In this document: positions 8,610 to 17,847 of the stretch, one piece after another
How positions within the stretch are numbered: the stretch's first letter is position 1
How the letters are laid out: every line of letters begins with the position of its first letter
Origin: Paenibacillus cisolokensis
GTDB taxonomy: Bacteria; Bacillota; Bacilli; Paenibacillales; Paenibacillaceae
Length of the DNA stretch: 54,883 bases
NCBI RefSeq assembly: GCF_018403665.1
Contig: NZ_BOVJ01000172.1
Span: 1 to 54,883 of the forward strand
Reading direction: 5' to 3'
Notes under the pieces: model-generated
What the model was told of the DNA's origin: nothing
The model's input: the letters and a program-made list of their open reading frames with translations, nothing else
Databases searched by the model: none
Position numbers and translations under genes: made by a program

Positions 8610-9580
8610 TTACGGCAGCGTGCTGCGCAGAACGGTCATATTCCCGTTCAGCTCATAGCTGCCGAGCGTGGCGGGGAGCAGGAAACATTCGCCCGCCCGC
8701 AGCGCGATCTCGCCGTCGTTCCACTTCAGCGAGCCTTCGCCTTCGGCGACGACGAGAATGACGAAGCTCTCCGGTGTCGTGGACAGCGCCCACGGTCCCG
8801 CGACGACGCCCTTCTCCACCAGGAAGTAAGGGGACGAGGCGATCGTCAGCCATTGCCCGGCCGGCGTTCCCTGCGTTTTCATCCGCGTGCGCCGGCGCCT
8901 TCGTATGCGATGACATTGAGCGAATCTTCGATATGCAGCTCGCGCGGCTTGCCGTCCAGTCCCGGCCGGTCATAATCGTAGAGCCGGTATGTCGTATCCG
9001 AGTTTTGCTGAATTTCCGCCACGACAACGCCGGAACAAAGGGCGTGAACGGTGCCGGCCGGAATATAGAAAGCGTCGCCCGCCTCCACCGGCACCTCCTG
9101 CAGCGTATCCATAATCGAGCCTTCCCGGATCGCCTTCTCCATCGCCGCGCGATCCACGCCTTCTTTCAGCCCGTAAATAATTTTCGCTCCGGGCTTGGCG
9201 TCGAGAATGTACCACATTTCGGTTTTGCCGAGCTCGCCCTGCGGCAGGCGTTCGTAATCGTCGGTCGGGTGAACCTGGACGGAAAGATCGTCATTGCAGT
9301 CCAGCAGCTTGATCAGCAGCGGAAAACGTCCCGATTTTCCATTCAGCGCTTTCGAGCCGAACCATTCCCGGCCGTACGCCTCGCGTATCTCGTCGAGACC
9401 TTTGCCGGCCAGCTCCCCGTTTTTGACTTTGGTCGTCCCGTTCGGGTGATCGCCGATCATCCAGCCTTCGCCGATCGCTCCTTCCGGGATGTTCAGGCCG
9501 AAGCGGGAAAGCGCCTGGCCGCCCCAAACTCTTTCTTTAAACACCGGTTCGAATTGCAGCGGATATGGTTGTACTGTCAT
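8610..9580 (-). pseudogene. manA: Mannose-6-phosphate isomerase, class I (frameshifted)
   Basis: Interconverts mannose 6-phosphate and fructose 6-phosphate; cytosolic cupin zinc enzyme. Motifs: FEPVFKERVWGGQALSRFG at the N-terminus, LIKLLDCNDDLSVQVHPTD and LGKTEMWYIL with metal-binding His/Glu, AGDAFYIPAGTVHAL, and EIQQNSDTTYRLYDYDR. The first frame stops after 233 residues (YEGAGARG) at 8879. The remaining 90 residues (TPAGQWLTIASSPYFLVEK) continue in the next frame from an overlapping ATG at 8882. Together they give 323 residues, the usual length for Bacillus ManA, so one base is probably missing near 8879-8886. GGGGAG precedes the ATG at 9580. Last gene of a minus-strand run with mnmL, mnmM and the VOC gene. 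Confidence 0.85.
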
Positions 9581-9631
9581 GCTTGTAATCTCCCCACTTT
9601 TTATCTTGATTTGGATAACACCGGCCCGGCA

Positions 9632-10030
9632 TCAACCCAGCGGCCGTCCGGGCTGGAACAGCTCCAGCAGCTCGCCGTCCGGGCCGTAGAAGAAGAAATA
9701 GCGGCTTCCGTTCGGCAGCGTCGTAATTTCGGTATCGCGAAGCGGCACGCCGAGCGATTGAATCCGCTCGAATTCCGCCTCCACGTCGTCTACGGTAAAG
9801 GCGGCGTGATGGACCTTGCCTTCGGCCGGCAAATCCGGATTGTAGCCTTCGATCAGTTCGAGTTCCGTTTCTGCCGCATCCTCGAAGCTGAGGAAGGCGA
9901 GCCGGATAACGCCGTTCGTATGTGTCATCGTGTAGCGGTGCTTCATCCCTAGGACGGTAGTGTAAAACTCGATCGACTTTTCCAGATTGCGGACCATAAT
10001 GCCGAGGTGCTCGATTTTTTTGACGGCCAT
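9632..10030 (-). CDS. VOC (glyoxalase/bleomycin-resistance fold) protein
   Basis: 132 residues forming two beta-alpha-beta-beta-beta modules: KKIEHLGIMVRNLEKSIEFY with the first metal-ligand His, and HHAAFTVDDVEAEFERIQ in the second half. It ends with the typical GPDGELLELFQP, which carries the metal-ligand Glu. It is nearest in style to methylmalonyl-CoA epimerase or lactoylglutathione-lyase-like members, but the substrate cannot be assigned. GGGAGGAG precedes the ATG. It lies 37 bases downstream of mnmM and 51 upstream of manA on the same strand, so it is probably cotranscribed. Confidence 0.8.
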   Translation of the reverse strand: MAVKKIEHLGIMVRNLEKSIEFYTTVLGMKHRYTMTHTNGVIRLAFLSFEDAAETELELIEGYNPDLPAEGKVHHAAFTVDDVEAEFERIQSLGVPLRDTEITTLPNGSRYFFFYGPDGELLELFQPGRPLG

Positions 10031-10067
10031 GCTTCATTCTCCTCCCGATTTTCGAAAAATGTTTGAT

Positions 10068-10694
10068 TCAGCTTTGCCGGACCGGAAGTGGTGCTTCCGG
10101 ATCGGCCGGGCGCGGTTTCCGCTTCTCCACCGCAATCAGATAAGGGGCGGCGGGTTTCTGGATATGGCGGTATATGGCCGACTGTCCCCGATCCGGCGGC
10201 AGCCCGGCGGCCCACGCCTCCACCGCTGCCGCTTCCGTCTCCCCGCCTTCGTGGCCGGGGTAGAGGACGCAGGTGACGATGCCGCCCGGACGGAGCAGCG
10301 TCATGGATGCTTCCAGCGCGGCGAGCGTGGAAGCCGTCTCGGTGATGACGGACGGATCGGCCCCCGGCAGATAGCCGAGATTGAACATGACGGCCGCGAC
10401 CCGTCCGCGCTTCGCCGCCGGCACCTCGTCTTCCATGCCGGCATGGCTGCCGAGCACGAGCCGCACGTCAGGCAGCCGTCCGGCGGCGCGGAGCGGTTCC
10501 AGCCTTGCCTGCGTGCGATCGAGCGCCTGCCGCTGAACGTCGAAGGCGATCACCGTTCCGCGGGGGCCGACCGTCTCGGCAAGAAACAGCGTATCGACGC
10601 CGTTTCCGGCCGTGGCGTCGATGACGGTGTCGCCAGGCGCGACCCGTTCGGCGATCCAGCGGTGCGCCATGCTTAGAACCGACAGCAAGCCCAT
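10068..10694 (-). CDS. mnmM: tRNA nm5U34 methyltransferase MnmM (YtqB family)
   Basis: Class I SAM methyltransferase of the rRNA methylase/YtqB family, 208 residues. Motif I is DTVIDATAGNGVDTLFLA; the later motif is AAVMFNLGYLPGAD, with NLGYLPG typical of YtqB. In B. subtilis YtqB (MnmM) methylates the aminomethyl group of the wobble uridine (nm5U34 to mnm5U34); I apply that role by family and by the neighbour. The start codon shares a base with the stop of mnmL (TGATG), showing translational coupling. The C-terminus is proline-rich. Confidence 0.82.
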   Translation of the reverse strand: MGLLSVLSMAHRWIAERVAPGDTVIDATAGNGVDTLFLAETVGPRGTVIAFDVQRQALDRTQARLEPLRAAGRLPDVRLVLGSHAGMEDEVPAAKRGRVAAVMFNLGYLPGADPSVITETASTLAALEASMTLLRPGGIVTCVLYPGHEGGETEAAAVEAWAAGLPPDRGQSAIYRHIQKPAAPYLIAVEKRKPRPADPEAPLPVRQS

Positions 10695-11662
10695 CAGCCG
10701 CGCGCCTCCGCGAATTTGCCCTGCCACGTGTTGCGGCGCCGAAGCTCGGCGTCGATCGCGTTCAGCACTTCCCATTTCTTCAGGCTCCACATCGGGCCGA
10801 TCAGCAGCTCGCGCGGCGCATCGCCGGTCAGCCGGTGGACGATCATGTCCGGCGGCAGCATTTCCAGCGTGTCGACGACGAGGCCGACGTATTCGTCCAG
10901 CTCCAGGAAGCGCAGCAGGCCGGCTTCGTACTGCTTGACCATCGGCGTTTTGCGCATCAGATGCAGCAGGTGGATCTTGATGCCCTGCACGTCCATCCCC
11001 GCGACGGCGCGTCCGGTCGCCAGCATCATGTCCCGGTCCTCCTGCGGCAGTCCGTAAATGATATGGGCGCATACCCGGATGCCCCGCTCCCGGAGCCTGC
11101 GGACCGCGTCGATATAGCAAGCCGTATCGTGGGCGCGATTGATCAGCCTGGACGTCGATTCGTGTATCGTCTGCAGCCCCATCTCCACCCACAAATACGT
11201 CCGCTCGTTCAATTCGGCCAAGTAGTCGACGACATCGTCCGGCAAACAGTCCGGCCTTGTGGCGATCGACAGTCCGACGACGCCCGGTTGCTCGAGTATC
11301 GCCTCATAATACTCGCGCAGCGTTTCGACCGGGGCATACGTATTCGTATAGGCCTGGAAATAACCGATATAGCGGGCGTTCGGCCATTTCCGGTGCTGGC
11401 GGTCGCGGATCGTCGCGAACTGCGTGACGAGATCGTCGCGTCGCCTTCCGGCGAAATCGCCCGATCCGCGCGCGCTGCAGAAGGTGCATCCTCCCGTGGC
11501 GATCGTCCCGTCCCGGTTCGGACAAGTGAAGCCGGCGTCCAGCATGACCTTGAACACTTTGCCGCCGAATTGCCGTCTCATTTCGTAGTTCCATGTATGG
11601 AATCGTTTGTCGCCCCACATTAGCGGCTGTTCGGCCGCTATCGGCGATCGGTTGGCCAACAT
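10694..11662 (-). CDS. mnmL: Radical SAM tRNA-modification protein MnmL (YtqA family)
   Basis: TIGR01212-type radical SAM protein. The cluster cysteines are in CPNRDGTIATGGCTFC (C-x11-C-x2-C), followed by GYFQAYTNTYAP, GLSIATRPDCL and VCAHIIYGLPQ, characteristic of this family. YtqA (MnmL) of B. subtilis is reported to act before MnmM in converting cmnm5U34 to nm5U34; that is prior knowledge. I chose the ATG at 11662 (322 residues, the same as YtqA) because GAAGGTG lies six bases upstream. An in-frame ATG at 11782 would add 40 residues but has no ribosome site. Overlaps mnmM by one base. Confidence 0.82.
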   Translation of the reverse strand: MLANRSPIAAEQPLMWGDKRFHTWNYEMRRQFGGKVFKVMLDAGFTCPNRDGTIATGGCTFCSARGSGDFAGRRRDDLVTQFATIRDRQHRKWPNARYIGYFQAYTNTYAPVETLREYYEAILEQPGVVGLSIATRPDCLPDDVVDYLAELNERTYLWVEMGLQTIHESTSRLINRAHDTACYIDAVRRLRERGIRVCAHIIYGLPQEDRDMMLATGRAVAGMDVQGIKIHLLHLMRKTPMVKQYEAGLLRFLELDEYVGLVVDTLEMLPPDMIVHRLTGDAPRELLIGPMWSLKKWEVLNAIDAELRRRNTWQGKFAEARG

Positions 11663-12013
11663 CGCAAACACCTTCTTTTTTATCGTCTTGATGTTTTCGC
11701 CAGAAGAGGCGCATAATCCTTTCTTCGTCAGGGCAGCCGTTTCGGGCAGCCGCATCGGCCTTGCGCGATTGTCCTCTTCCATTGTAGCGAAAACCGTCTT
11801 CGCGCGCCATGATCCGGCTGCAAATCGCGGGTTTCGTCTGACCGGCCGCGGCGCCCTTATTTCAATTCAGACTTGATATATCTTACATGATATGTTATAT
11901 TTAAAGAGCGAAAAATCAACATTTTTATATACCTGCCTCTTCGTCGTATCCATCGTAATAACGCATTTCGCAATCGGGAAAACTGTTTAAAAACCTGGAC
12001 GAGGTGATGCGAG

Positions 12014-12225
12014 ATGAACGAAGCGGTAAAAATTCCCCAAGGGGACCAGAAAGTAACGGTCGAATTGACGGTCAAGGAATTGATGGCGCTTGCCGGCTTG
12101 CGCTTCCACAACAATCACGACGTGGAGATCGCGGCGAAGAAAAAATTAACGAGGCGATCGAGTCGACCTACGAGATCGAGAAGACGGGCAAGCATGGCGA
12201 GACGACTTCGCCATTCCTGAATTAG
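12014..12225 (+). pseudogene. Small hypothetical protein (frameshifted)
   Basis: Begins MNEAVKIPQGDQKVTVELTV after GAGGTG. One more A in the A-run 12140-12145 carries the protein from EIAAKKK into INEAIESTYEIEKTGKHGET, ending at 12225 with about 70 acidic/basic balanced residues. Without the repair it runs into an Arg/Ser-rich nonsense tail. Family not recognised. A strong terminator follows. I infer a real small cytosolic protein with a homopolymer error. Confidence 0.5.
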
Positions 12226-12246
12226 CATGACGAAACTTCGCATAAC

Positions 12247-12286
12247 GGCGGCTGCCGGGTTCAGCGGAATCCGGCAGCCGCCTTTT
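12247..12286 (+). terminator. Rho-independent terminator
   Basis: Perfect 12-bp stem GGCGGCTGCCGG...CCGGCAGCCGCC with a 12-base loop and TTTT, 20 bases after the small gene. Confidence 0.8.
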
Positions 12287-12451
12287 GCGGCGCAGTAATC
12301 GCGGACGATGCCCCTTTACATCCGGTGCGCCCGTAAGGCACAATAGGGACGGGCCAGAATCGCCCGTTTCGCTCGAAACGGGGCGCCGGCAGAAGGCAGA
12401 CGGCAGCCGCAGGCAAGCCGCAATGGAAAGATGTGACAGGGAGGACGCCGC

Positions 12452-13231
12452 ATGCGTTTGAGAGGAAGAAAAGGAATACGGGAAAGTTTGGAGAATCAGC
12501 CGGATCTGGTCGTGCTGGACGCGAAGCCTCACCGCGGGCGCTGGCATCAGTTTTTCGGCAACGACCGTCCGATATATATCGAGCTTGGCATGGGCAAAGG
12601 TCGTTTCATCAGTACGATGAGCGCGACGTACCCGGACATCAACTTCATCGGCGTCGATATGTACGACGAGCTGCTGCGCAGAGCAAGCGAGAAGGCGCGG
12701 GCCGTCTGGGCGGAGCGGGGAGTCGAAAGTCCGCCGAATTTGGCGCTTCTGAGGGCCAATATCGAATGGATCGAGACGATGTTCGCGCCCGGCGAAATCG
12801 AGCGGATTTACCTGAACTTCAGCGATCCGTGGCCGAAAGCGAAGCATGCCCGCCGCAGACTGACGCACCCGCGGTTTGTGGCGAAATATATCGAGCTGTT
12901 GAACGAGCGGGGCGAAATTCATTTGAAGACGGACTCGAAGCTGCTGTTCGAATTTTCGCTCAACAGCTTTTCCGATATGGGGCTTCAGCTCCGCAACATT
13001 TCGCTCGATTTGCACCGGGGAGGCGTTCGCGAAGATCTGGTGCTGACGGAATATGAGAGCAAATTCATCGAGCAGGGACAGCCGATTCACCGGTGCGAAG
13101 TGGTGGTCGGCCGCGAGGCGCTGGCCGAGCATCGCGCGGCGATGCGCCGTCAAGTCGAGGGCCACAAGGCCGACACGCCGTATCCCGTCAGTGAGCCGAG
13201 CAGCAGCCCGGCGACGACGTCGGAAGGATAA
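12452..13231 (+). CDS. trmB: tRNA (guanine-N7-)-methyltransferase
   Basis: Makes m7G46 in tRNA. 259 residues. Motifs: MRLRGRKGIRESLE at the start, PIYIELGMGKGRFI (SAM-binding), NFIGVDMYDELLRRA, IERIYLNFSDPWPKAKHARRRL (the TrmB signature) and TEYESKF near the end. GGGAGG precedes the ATG. The last 25-30 residues (from EGHKADTPYP) are Ser/Pro/Thr-rich and lie over the 3' end of the convergent PAP2 gene by 82 bases. Family members usually stop about there, so the tail is an odd extension or the result of a lost stop. Confidence 0.93.
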   Translation: MRLRGRKGIRESLENQPDLVVLDAKPHRGRWHQFFGNDRPIYIELGMGKGRFISTMSATYPDINFIGVDMYDELLRRASEKARAVWAERGVESPPNLALLRANIEWIETMFAPGEIERIYLNFSDPWPKAKHARRRLTHPRFVAKYIELLNERGEIHLKTDSKLLFEFSLNSFSDMGLQLRNISLDLHRGGVREDLVLTEYESKFIEQGQPIHRCEVVVGREALAEHRAAMRRQVEGHKADTPYPVSEPSSSPATTSEG

Positions 13232-13713
13232 TGCAGCCCGAGATACATGCGGGACCAGCCGACGGATAAGCCGACGAACAGGGCGACGGGCACAAGAGCC
13301 GAAGGCAGCGCGTCCTGCATCAGCAGAAACGGCGTCAACCAGGCGAACACGGCGGTCGTATGCCCTGAAGGAAAAGAAGAATCGATCAGCGGATTTCTGC
13401 CGGTAATGACGTCCGGCATCGCCTGATACGGCCGCAGCCGCCGGACCGTACGCTTGACGACGGCTACCGGCACATGGCTGAGCACGACCGCCGTCAGGCT
13501 CTGCCATCCGGCCGTGTTCCACGGGGGCGGCGCGGCAATGGCGCACAATAGCGAGCTTGAAAGCGTGAACGTGGCGCCCCCCATATGCGTCACCGTGCTG
13601 AGCCAGCCGCCGATCCCGAGCTTCAGCCACCGACGAACGGGACGGCGGTTCGCCCATTTGAGCAGGCGCTTCTCGCGCGTCCGCAACCATTTCCAAAATC
13701 CCACCTTCGCCAT
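13150..13713 (-). CDS. PAP2-family membrane phosphatase
   Basis: Integral membrane lipid phosphatase of the PAP2 superfamily, such as undecaprenyl-pyrophosphate or phosphatidic acid phosphatase. The three family motifs are present: KRTVRRLRP (KX6RP), SSFPSGHT (PSGH) and SRMYLGLHYPSD (SRX5HX3D). Several hydrophobic helices are visible. I chose the ATG at 13713 (187 residues), which has GGGGAGGGG directly upstream at a short spacing. An upstream in-frame ATG at 13788 would give 212 residues but lacks a ribosome site. Overlaps trmB tail to tail. The substrate is not determinable. Confidence 0.82.
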   Translation of the reverse strand: MAKVGFWKWLRTREKRLLKWANRRPVRRWLKLGIGGWLSTVTHMGGATFTLSSSLLCAIAAPPPWNTAGWQSLTAVVLSHVPVAVVKRTVRRLRPYQAMPDVITGRNPLIDSSFPSGHTTAVFAWLTPFLLMQDALPSALVPVALFVGLSVGWSRMYLGLHYPSDVVAGLLLGSLTGYGVSALWPST

Positions 13714-13788
13714 TCCCCTCCCCGATGCCGACAATTGATGCAAGTTAGGTTGTTCTATTGTACCATGATTTTGTTCGGCAAATATCAT

Positions 13789-14377
13789 CCGCGCTCGTTG
13801 TTTTTTGTAAACGTTTTTATCCGCGCTTCGTTCATGAAACGTTTAACCGTCCGCAGCCGATGGTAAAAATAATATGGAGAGCTTCGAAGCCGGCGGACCG
13901 GAACGAGCGGAACCGGCTGTCCGAAAATTAGGGCTTCGGTCTCATTTTTCGGCGGGAGCGCCGCGGTCTTACGCGATTCATCGAAAGTTTTTCACCGACT
14001 CGTCACAACTTTTTTGCGGATTCTGTCGTATGTAAGGTCAAAAGAATTAAAAAGGCTGCAAATGGATGAAAATAAGGTTGTGCGTGTGGAAATCAGGGGA
14101 ACGCAACCGTTGCATGCCCGTGCAAGCGTTTTTCCTGCGGATAAGGACGGTATCGGGAGTATTTCCACTTTTGACAAACCGCTCCGAAGCGTGGAAAATC
14201 AGAATGGCGTGCGAACTTTAAAAAACAGAGAACACAGAGAACAGAAACAGATAAGCGTAAACGGCGGCTCCGCCGCATGGCGGGGAAGCAACGTTTCGCG
14301 ACAACCGACAAGTCGAACACGAAGCAGACCAGACAGAGAGAATATAAAAATGGGGTCGCAAGGGGGCAAAACCGAAT
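13789..14377. other. Long intergenic region, no gene recognised
   Basis: 589 bases between divergent genes. I see no convincing ORF, RNA family or terminator. Notable content: an A-rich block of AGAGAACA-type near-repeats at about 14220-14252, a short GC hairpin (GGCGGCTCCGCCGC) at 14263-14276, and CAAGGGGG ten bases ahead of the next start. It is long enough to hold an untranslated leader; I checked by eye for a cyclic-di-GMP riboswitch and did not find the conserved core. Confidence 0.4.
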
Positions 14378-15617
14378 ATGATTTTGAACGCAGTCATGAT
14401 CGCACTGCAAGTATTTCTGGCTTTTATCGGGCTGTACCAGTTTACGATCGCCTTGTTCGGCATCGTCAAGAAGTCCGGGCGCAAATCGCATGCGCCGCAA
14501 AATCTTTGCCGTGCTCGTCGCCGCCCACAACGAAGAGCAAGTGATCGGGGCGCTCGTCGAAAACCTGAAAAATCTCGATTATCCGAAAGAACTGTACGAC
14601 ATATTCGTCATATGTGACAACTGTACCGACAGAACGGCCGAAATCGTCCGCAGCTACGGCGTTCGCGCATGCGTGCGCAACAACCGCAAACTGCGCGGCA
14701 AAGGTTATGCGATCGAGTGGATGCTGAAGGAATTGTGGAAAATGCCGCGCCAATACGACGCGGTCGTCATGTTTGATGCCGACAACCTCGTAAATCCCGA
14801 TTTTCTGCGGCATATGAACAACGATTTGTGCGAAGGGCACAAGGTGATTCAAGGTTATCTCGACACGAAAAATCCGGGAGATTCCTGGGTTACAGCCTCG
14901 TACGGCATTACGTACTGGTATTGCAACCGGCTGTGGCAGCTTTCGCGCAAAAATTTGAACATGAGCAACTTTCTCGGCGGCACGGGGATGTGCTTCGATG
15001 CCGGCCTGCTCAAGGAAATGGGATGGGGCGCGACCAGTCTTGTCGAGGATCTGGAGTTTTCGATGCGCTGCGTTCAGCGCGGCGTCTATCCGGTCCTGAA
15101 CTACGATGCGAAGGTGTACGACGAGAAGCCGGTAACGTTCAAGGCTTCCGCCCGCCAGCGGCTGCGCTGGATGCAAGGACATTTTACGGTGGCGCGCCAT
15201 TACTTCTTCCCGTTGCTGTGGGCCAGTCTGAAGGAACGCAATTTCGTCAAATTCGACGCCGCGCTGTACTCGATATCGGTGTACAATACGCTGCTCGGAT
15301 TGATCGGCACGCTCGTGTTGTGGATCGATTACATCATCCCGAAGGACGACAAGCTTGTGTCGATTTACGCCTACCTCCCGTGGTGGGTTCCGGGTGTGGC
15401 GATTTTCTGCACCGTCGCGATGTTCCCGCTCGTCATGATGCTCGAGGGCGTCAAATCGTGGAAAATGTACGCAAGTCTTGTGCCGATGGTGCTGTTCCAG
15501 CTTTCGTGGCTGCCGATTACGTTTTATGCTTTCTTTACGCAGAACAACAAGCAATGGAGCCATACGAAGCATACGCGTGTCATCCGGCTCGAAGAAGTGC
15601 AAAGCAAACAGGTGTAG
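14378..15617 (+). CDS. Membrane glycosyltransferase, GT2 family (frameshift near residue 40)
   Basis: Processive-type family 2 glycosyltransferase. Motifs: FAVLVAAHNEEQVIGALVENL, CDNCTDRTAEI, VVMFDADNLVNPDF (DxD), GGTGMCF, TSLVEDLEFSMR (ED) and ARQRLRWMQGH (QxxRW-type RLRWMQGH), followed by three or four C-terminal membrane helices. An N-terminal helix (MILNAVMIALQVFLAFIGLY) is encoded from 14378 in another frame. The two frames meet at the A-run 14499-14502, where one base too many or two too few would join them. As given, a start at ATG 14490 yields 375 residues without the first helix. Acceptor and sugar unknown; likely cell-envelope or exopolysaccharide synthesis. Confidence 0.82.
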
Positions 15618-15665
15618 ATTTTGCCGTCGTGCCGAATATTTGCGACCTATGGCATCACGAACCGA

Positions 15666-15708
15666 TGCAGTCCGTTCTCCTTTGGGAGACGGGCTGCATT
15701 TTGTTTTT
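15666..15708 (+). terminator. Rho-independent terminator
   Basis: Stem GCAGTCCGTTCTCC / GGAGACGGGCTGC with loop TTTG, then ATTTTGTTTTT. Ends the glycosyltransferase transcript. The following 200 bases hold no recognised gene. Confidence 0.8.
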
Positions 15709-15963
15709 GACGGGCCTTGCGATCCGCGTAACTTCAGCGCGAAACGCCCGCACCGCCTTTCCCGCTGCAGCGATACCGGACAAAAGAGGGTTTGGCGCGC
15801 GAGCTATCGAATTTGTTGGCTTAGGCCACCGTGTAGACATTTTTATCCCTCTATCGGCAAATAAGGACTTAAACCGGCCGATTCGCCGCCCTATAATGAA
15901 AGTGCGAGCATCTTCTTGCTGTACCGGACAATAACAGGCGGCCGAAAGGATGGCGCGAGGACG

Positions 15964-17792
15964 ATGAGTTTGGGGAAACGGGTATTTACGGCTTTTTTCG
16001 TATTCGTCATGATTCCTTTGGTTGTGCTCGGCACCGTCTCTTCCCTCGCCTTCCAGCATGTGACGAGGGAGAAATACGAAGAGCAGCTCGAACTGTCCAT
16101 GAACGCTATCGGACGCAACATCACCAACATGATCAAGGAGGCGAACTATTTCTCCGATTTTTGGGTGACGACCAAGGACAGCGTGCAAAGCGTCGAGCAG
16201 TCGATCGGGATGGGAAGCGCTCCGCCGCCGGCGGCAGACGATCCGTATATCGAAGAAATGGTGGAGCGGCAAAAGCTGAGTCAGCGGGTGCTGCTGACGT
16301 ATCCGGGCATCAAATCGGTCACGCTGTACGGCGACGACGGCAAAGTCGTCAACGTCCGGTTCATTCCCGATACGCCGGCTCCGTTCGAGCAGCTGAAGAC
16401 GAATCCGCTGTACGCCGAAGCGCTCGCCAAAACGGCGCCCCCGTCTGGATCGGTCCTTACGAAGACCGGCTGCTGACCGGAGAAAACAATCTGTTTACCC
16501 AAATCCGGGTGCTGCTCGACATCGACACGCTTGCAAGCAAAGGCTTGCTCGTCATCCGGTTCCAGATGAACGAGCTGAGCCGGATATTCGATTTTTACAA
16601 TACCGAAGCAAACGGCAACCGCCGTTTCCTGCTTGTCGGGCGGAGCGGCACGGTTATTTACGACAGCGGGGAGCAGCTGGCGGGAGAAAATTTCTATCGG
16701 CAAGCGGGCATAAGCGGACGGCTCGATCTTACGCAGCGCTACCAAAGCTCGAAGATGGATTTTCTCGGCCAAAAAAGTCTCGTCTCCGTCCACTATCTCC
16801 CGGAAATCAAGCGTCTCGGCACCGGGGACTGGACGCTCGTGACGGTGACCGACTGGGATTACCTGTCCGGGGACCAGACGCGGATTCTCAGTTGGGTTGT
16901 CGGCATTACGGCCGCTTCGCTCGCCTGCGCGCTTGTCTTCAACCTGATGTTCGTCCGGCGAACCGTGAATACTTTCGTCCGCGTGGCCGGCGCCATGCGG
17001 CGCGTCGAACGCGGCGATCTGACGACGAGAGTGCCGGTTACCGGCAACGACGAGACGGTCATTCTCGCCAAAGGCTTCAACAGTCTCGTCGCGCGCGTCT
17101 CCGAGTTGCTCGACGAGGTCGTCCGGGAGCAGCATCGCAAGCGCAGGGCGGAGATGATGCTGCTGCAAGCGCAGATCAAGCCGCACTTTCTGTTCAACGC
17201 GCTGGAATCGATCAACATTTTGGCCGCCCGCAACGACGGACGCAAAGTAAGCCGCATGGTGCAGCAGCTTGCGAATATTTTCCGCATCAGCATTCAGCAG
17301 AAGGAAGAAATCCGCATCGATCAGGAACTCGAGCATGTGCGAAGCTATCTGGAGATCCAGAAATTCCGGTTCGAGGAACTGTTCGAATACGAAATCGACG
17401 TGCCGGACCGGCTGCTGCACCATCGGATTTTGAAGCTGACGCTGCAGCCGCTTGTGGAAAACTGCGTCCAGCACGGCTTTGAAGGCATCGATTACCTCGG
17501 CCGCATCCGCATCAGCGCCGTCGAGGAAGGGGACAACATCGCCTTCTATGTGGCGGACAACGGGATCGGCATTCCGCAGCGCAAGATGGCCATGTTCGCC
17601 GCCGGCGGCGCGACGGCGCTCGAAGCGCTGGACGGGGAGCCGGCGGAGACCGGCGAAAGGCGCGGACTCGGGGTCGGCAACGTGAACGACCGGCTCCGCA
17701 TCCATTACGGTCCGGGCTACGGACTGCTCCTATGCAGCGCGGAAGGGATGGGCACGGTCATCAAATGCCTCATTCCGAAGTCCGCATCCTGA
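15964..17792 (+). pseudogene. Sensor histidine kinase, YesM type (frameshifted)
   Basis: Membrane sensor of a YesM/LytS-type two-component system. TM1 (about residues 8-28, VFTAFFVFVMIPLVVLGTV) is followed by an extracellular dCache-like region of about 250 residues and TM2 (ILSWVVGITAASLACALVFN). A HAMP domain, the His kinase motif QIKPHFLFNALESINIL and an ATPase domain (VENCVQHGFEG, ADNGIGIP) follow. The frame breaks at the C-run 16438-16442; one added C reads KTAPPVWIGPYEDRLL and rejoins the halves to about 610 residues. Start chosen at ATG 15964 (MSLGKRV). Lies 55 bases before its response regulator. The ligand is presumably the sugar handled downstream. Confidence 0.85.
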
Positions 17793-17847
17793 CCCTGGCG
17801 GCAGACGGCATAGCGGAACACGACATTTCCCGAGGAGGGGATGAGCC

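Noticed and set aside
13789..14377. Possible cyclic-di-GMP or other riboswitch ahead of the glycosyltransferase
   Set aside because: No conserved riboswitch core could be recognised by eye; left as an unassigned leader.
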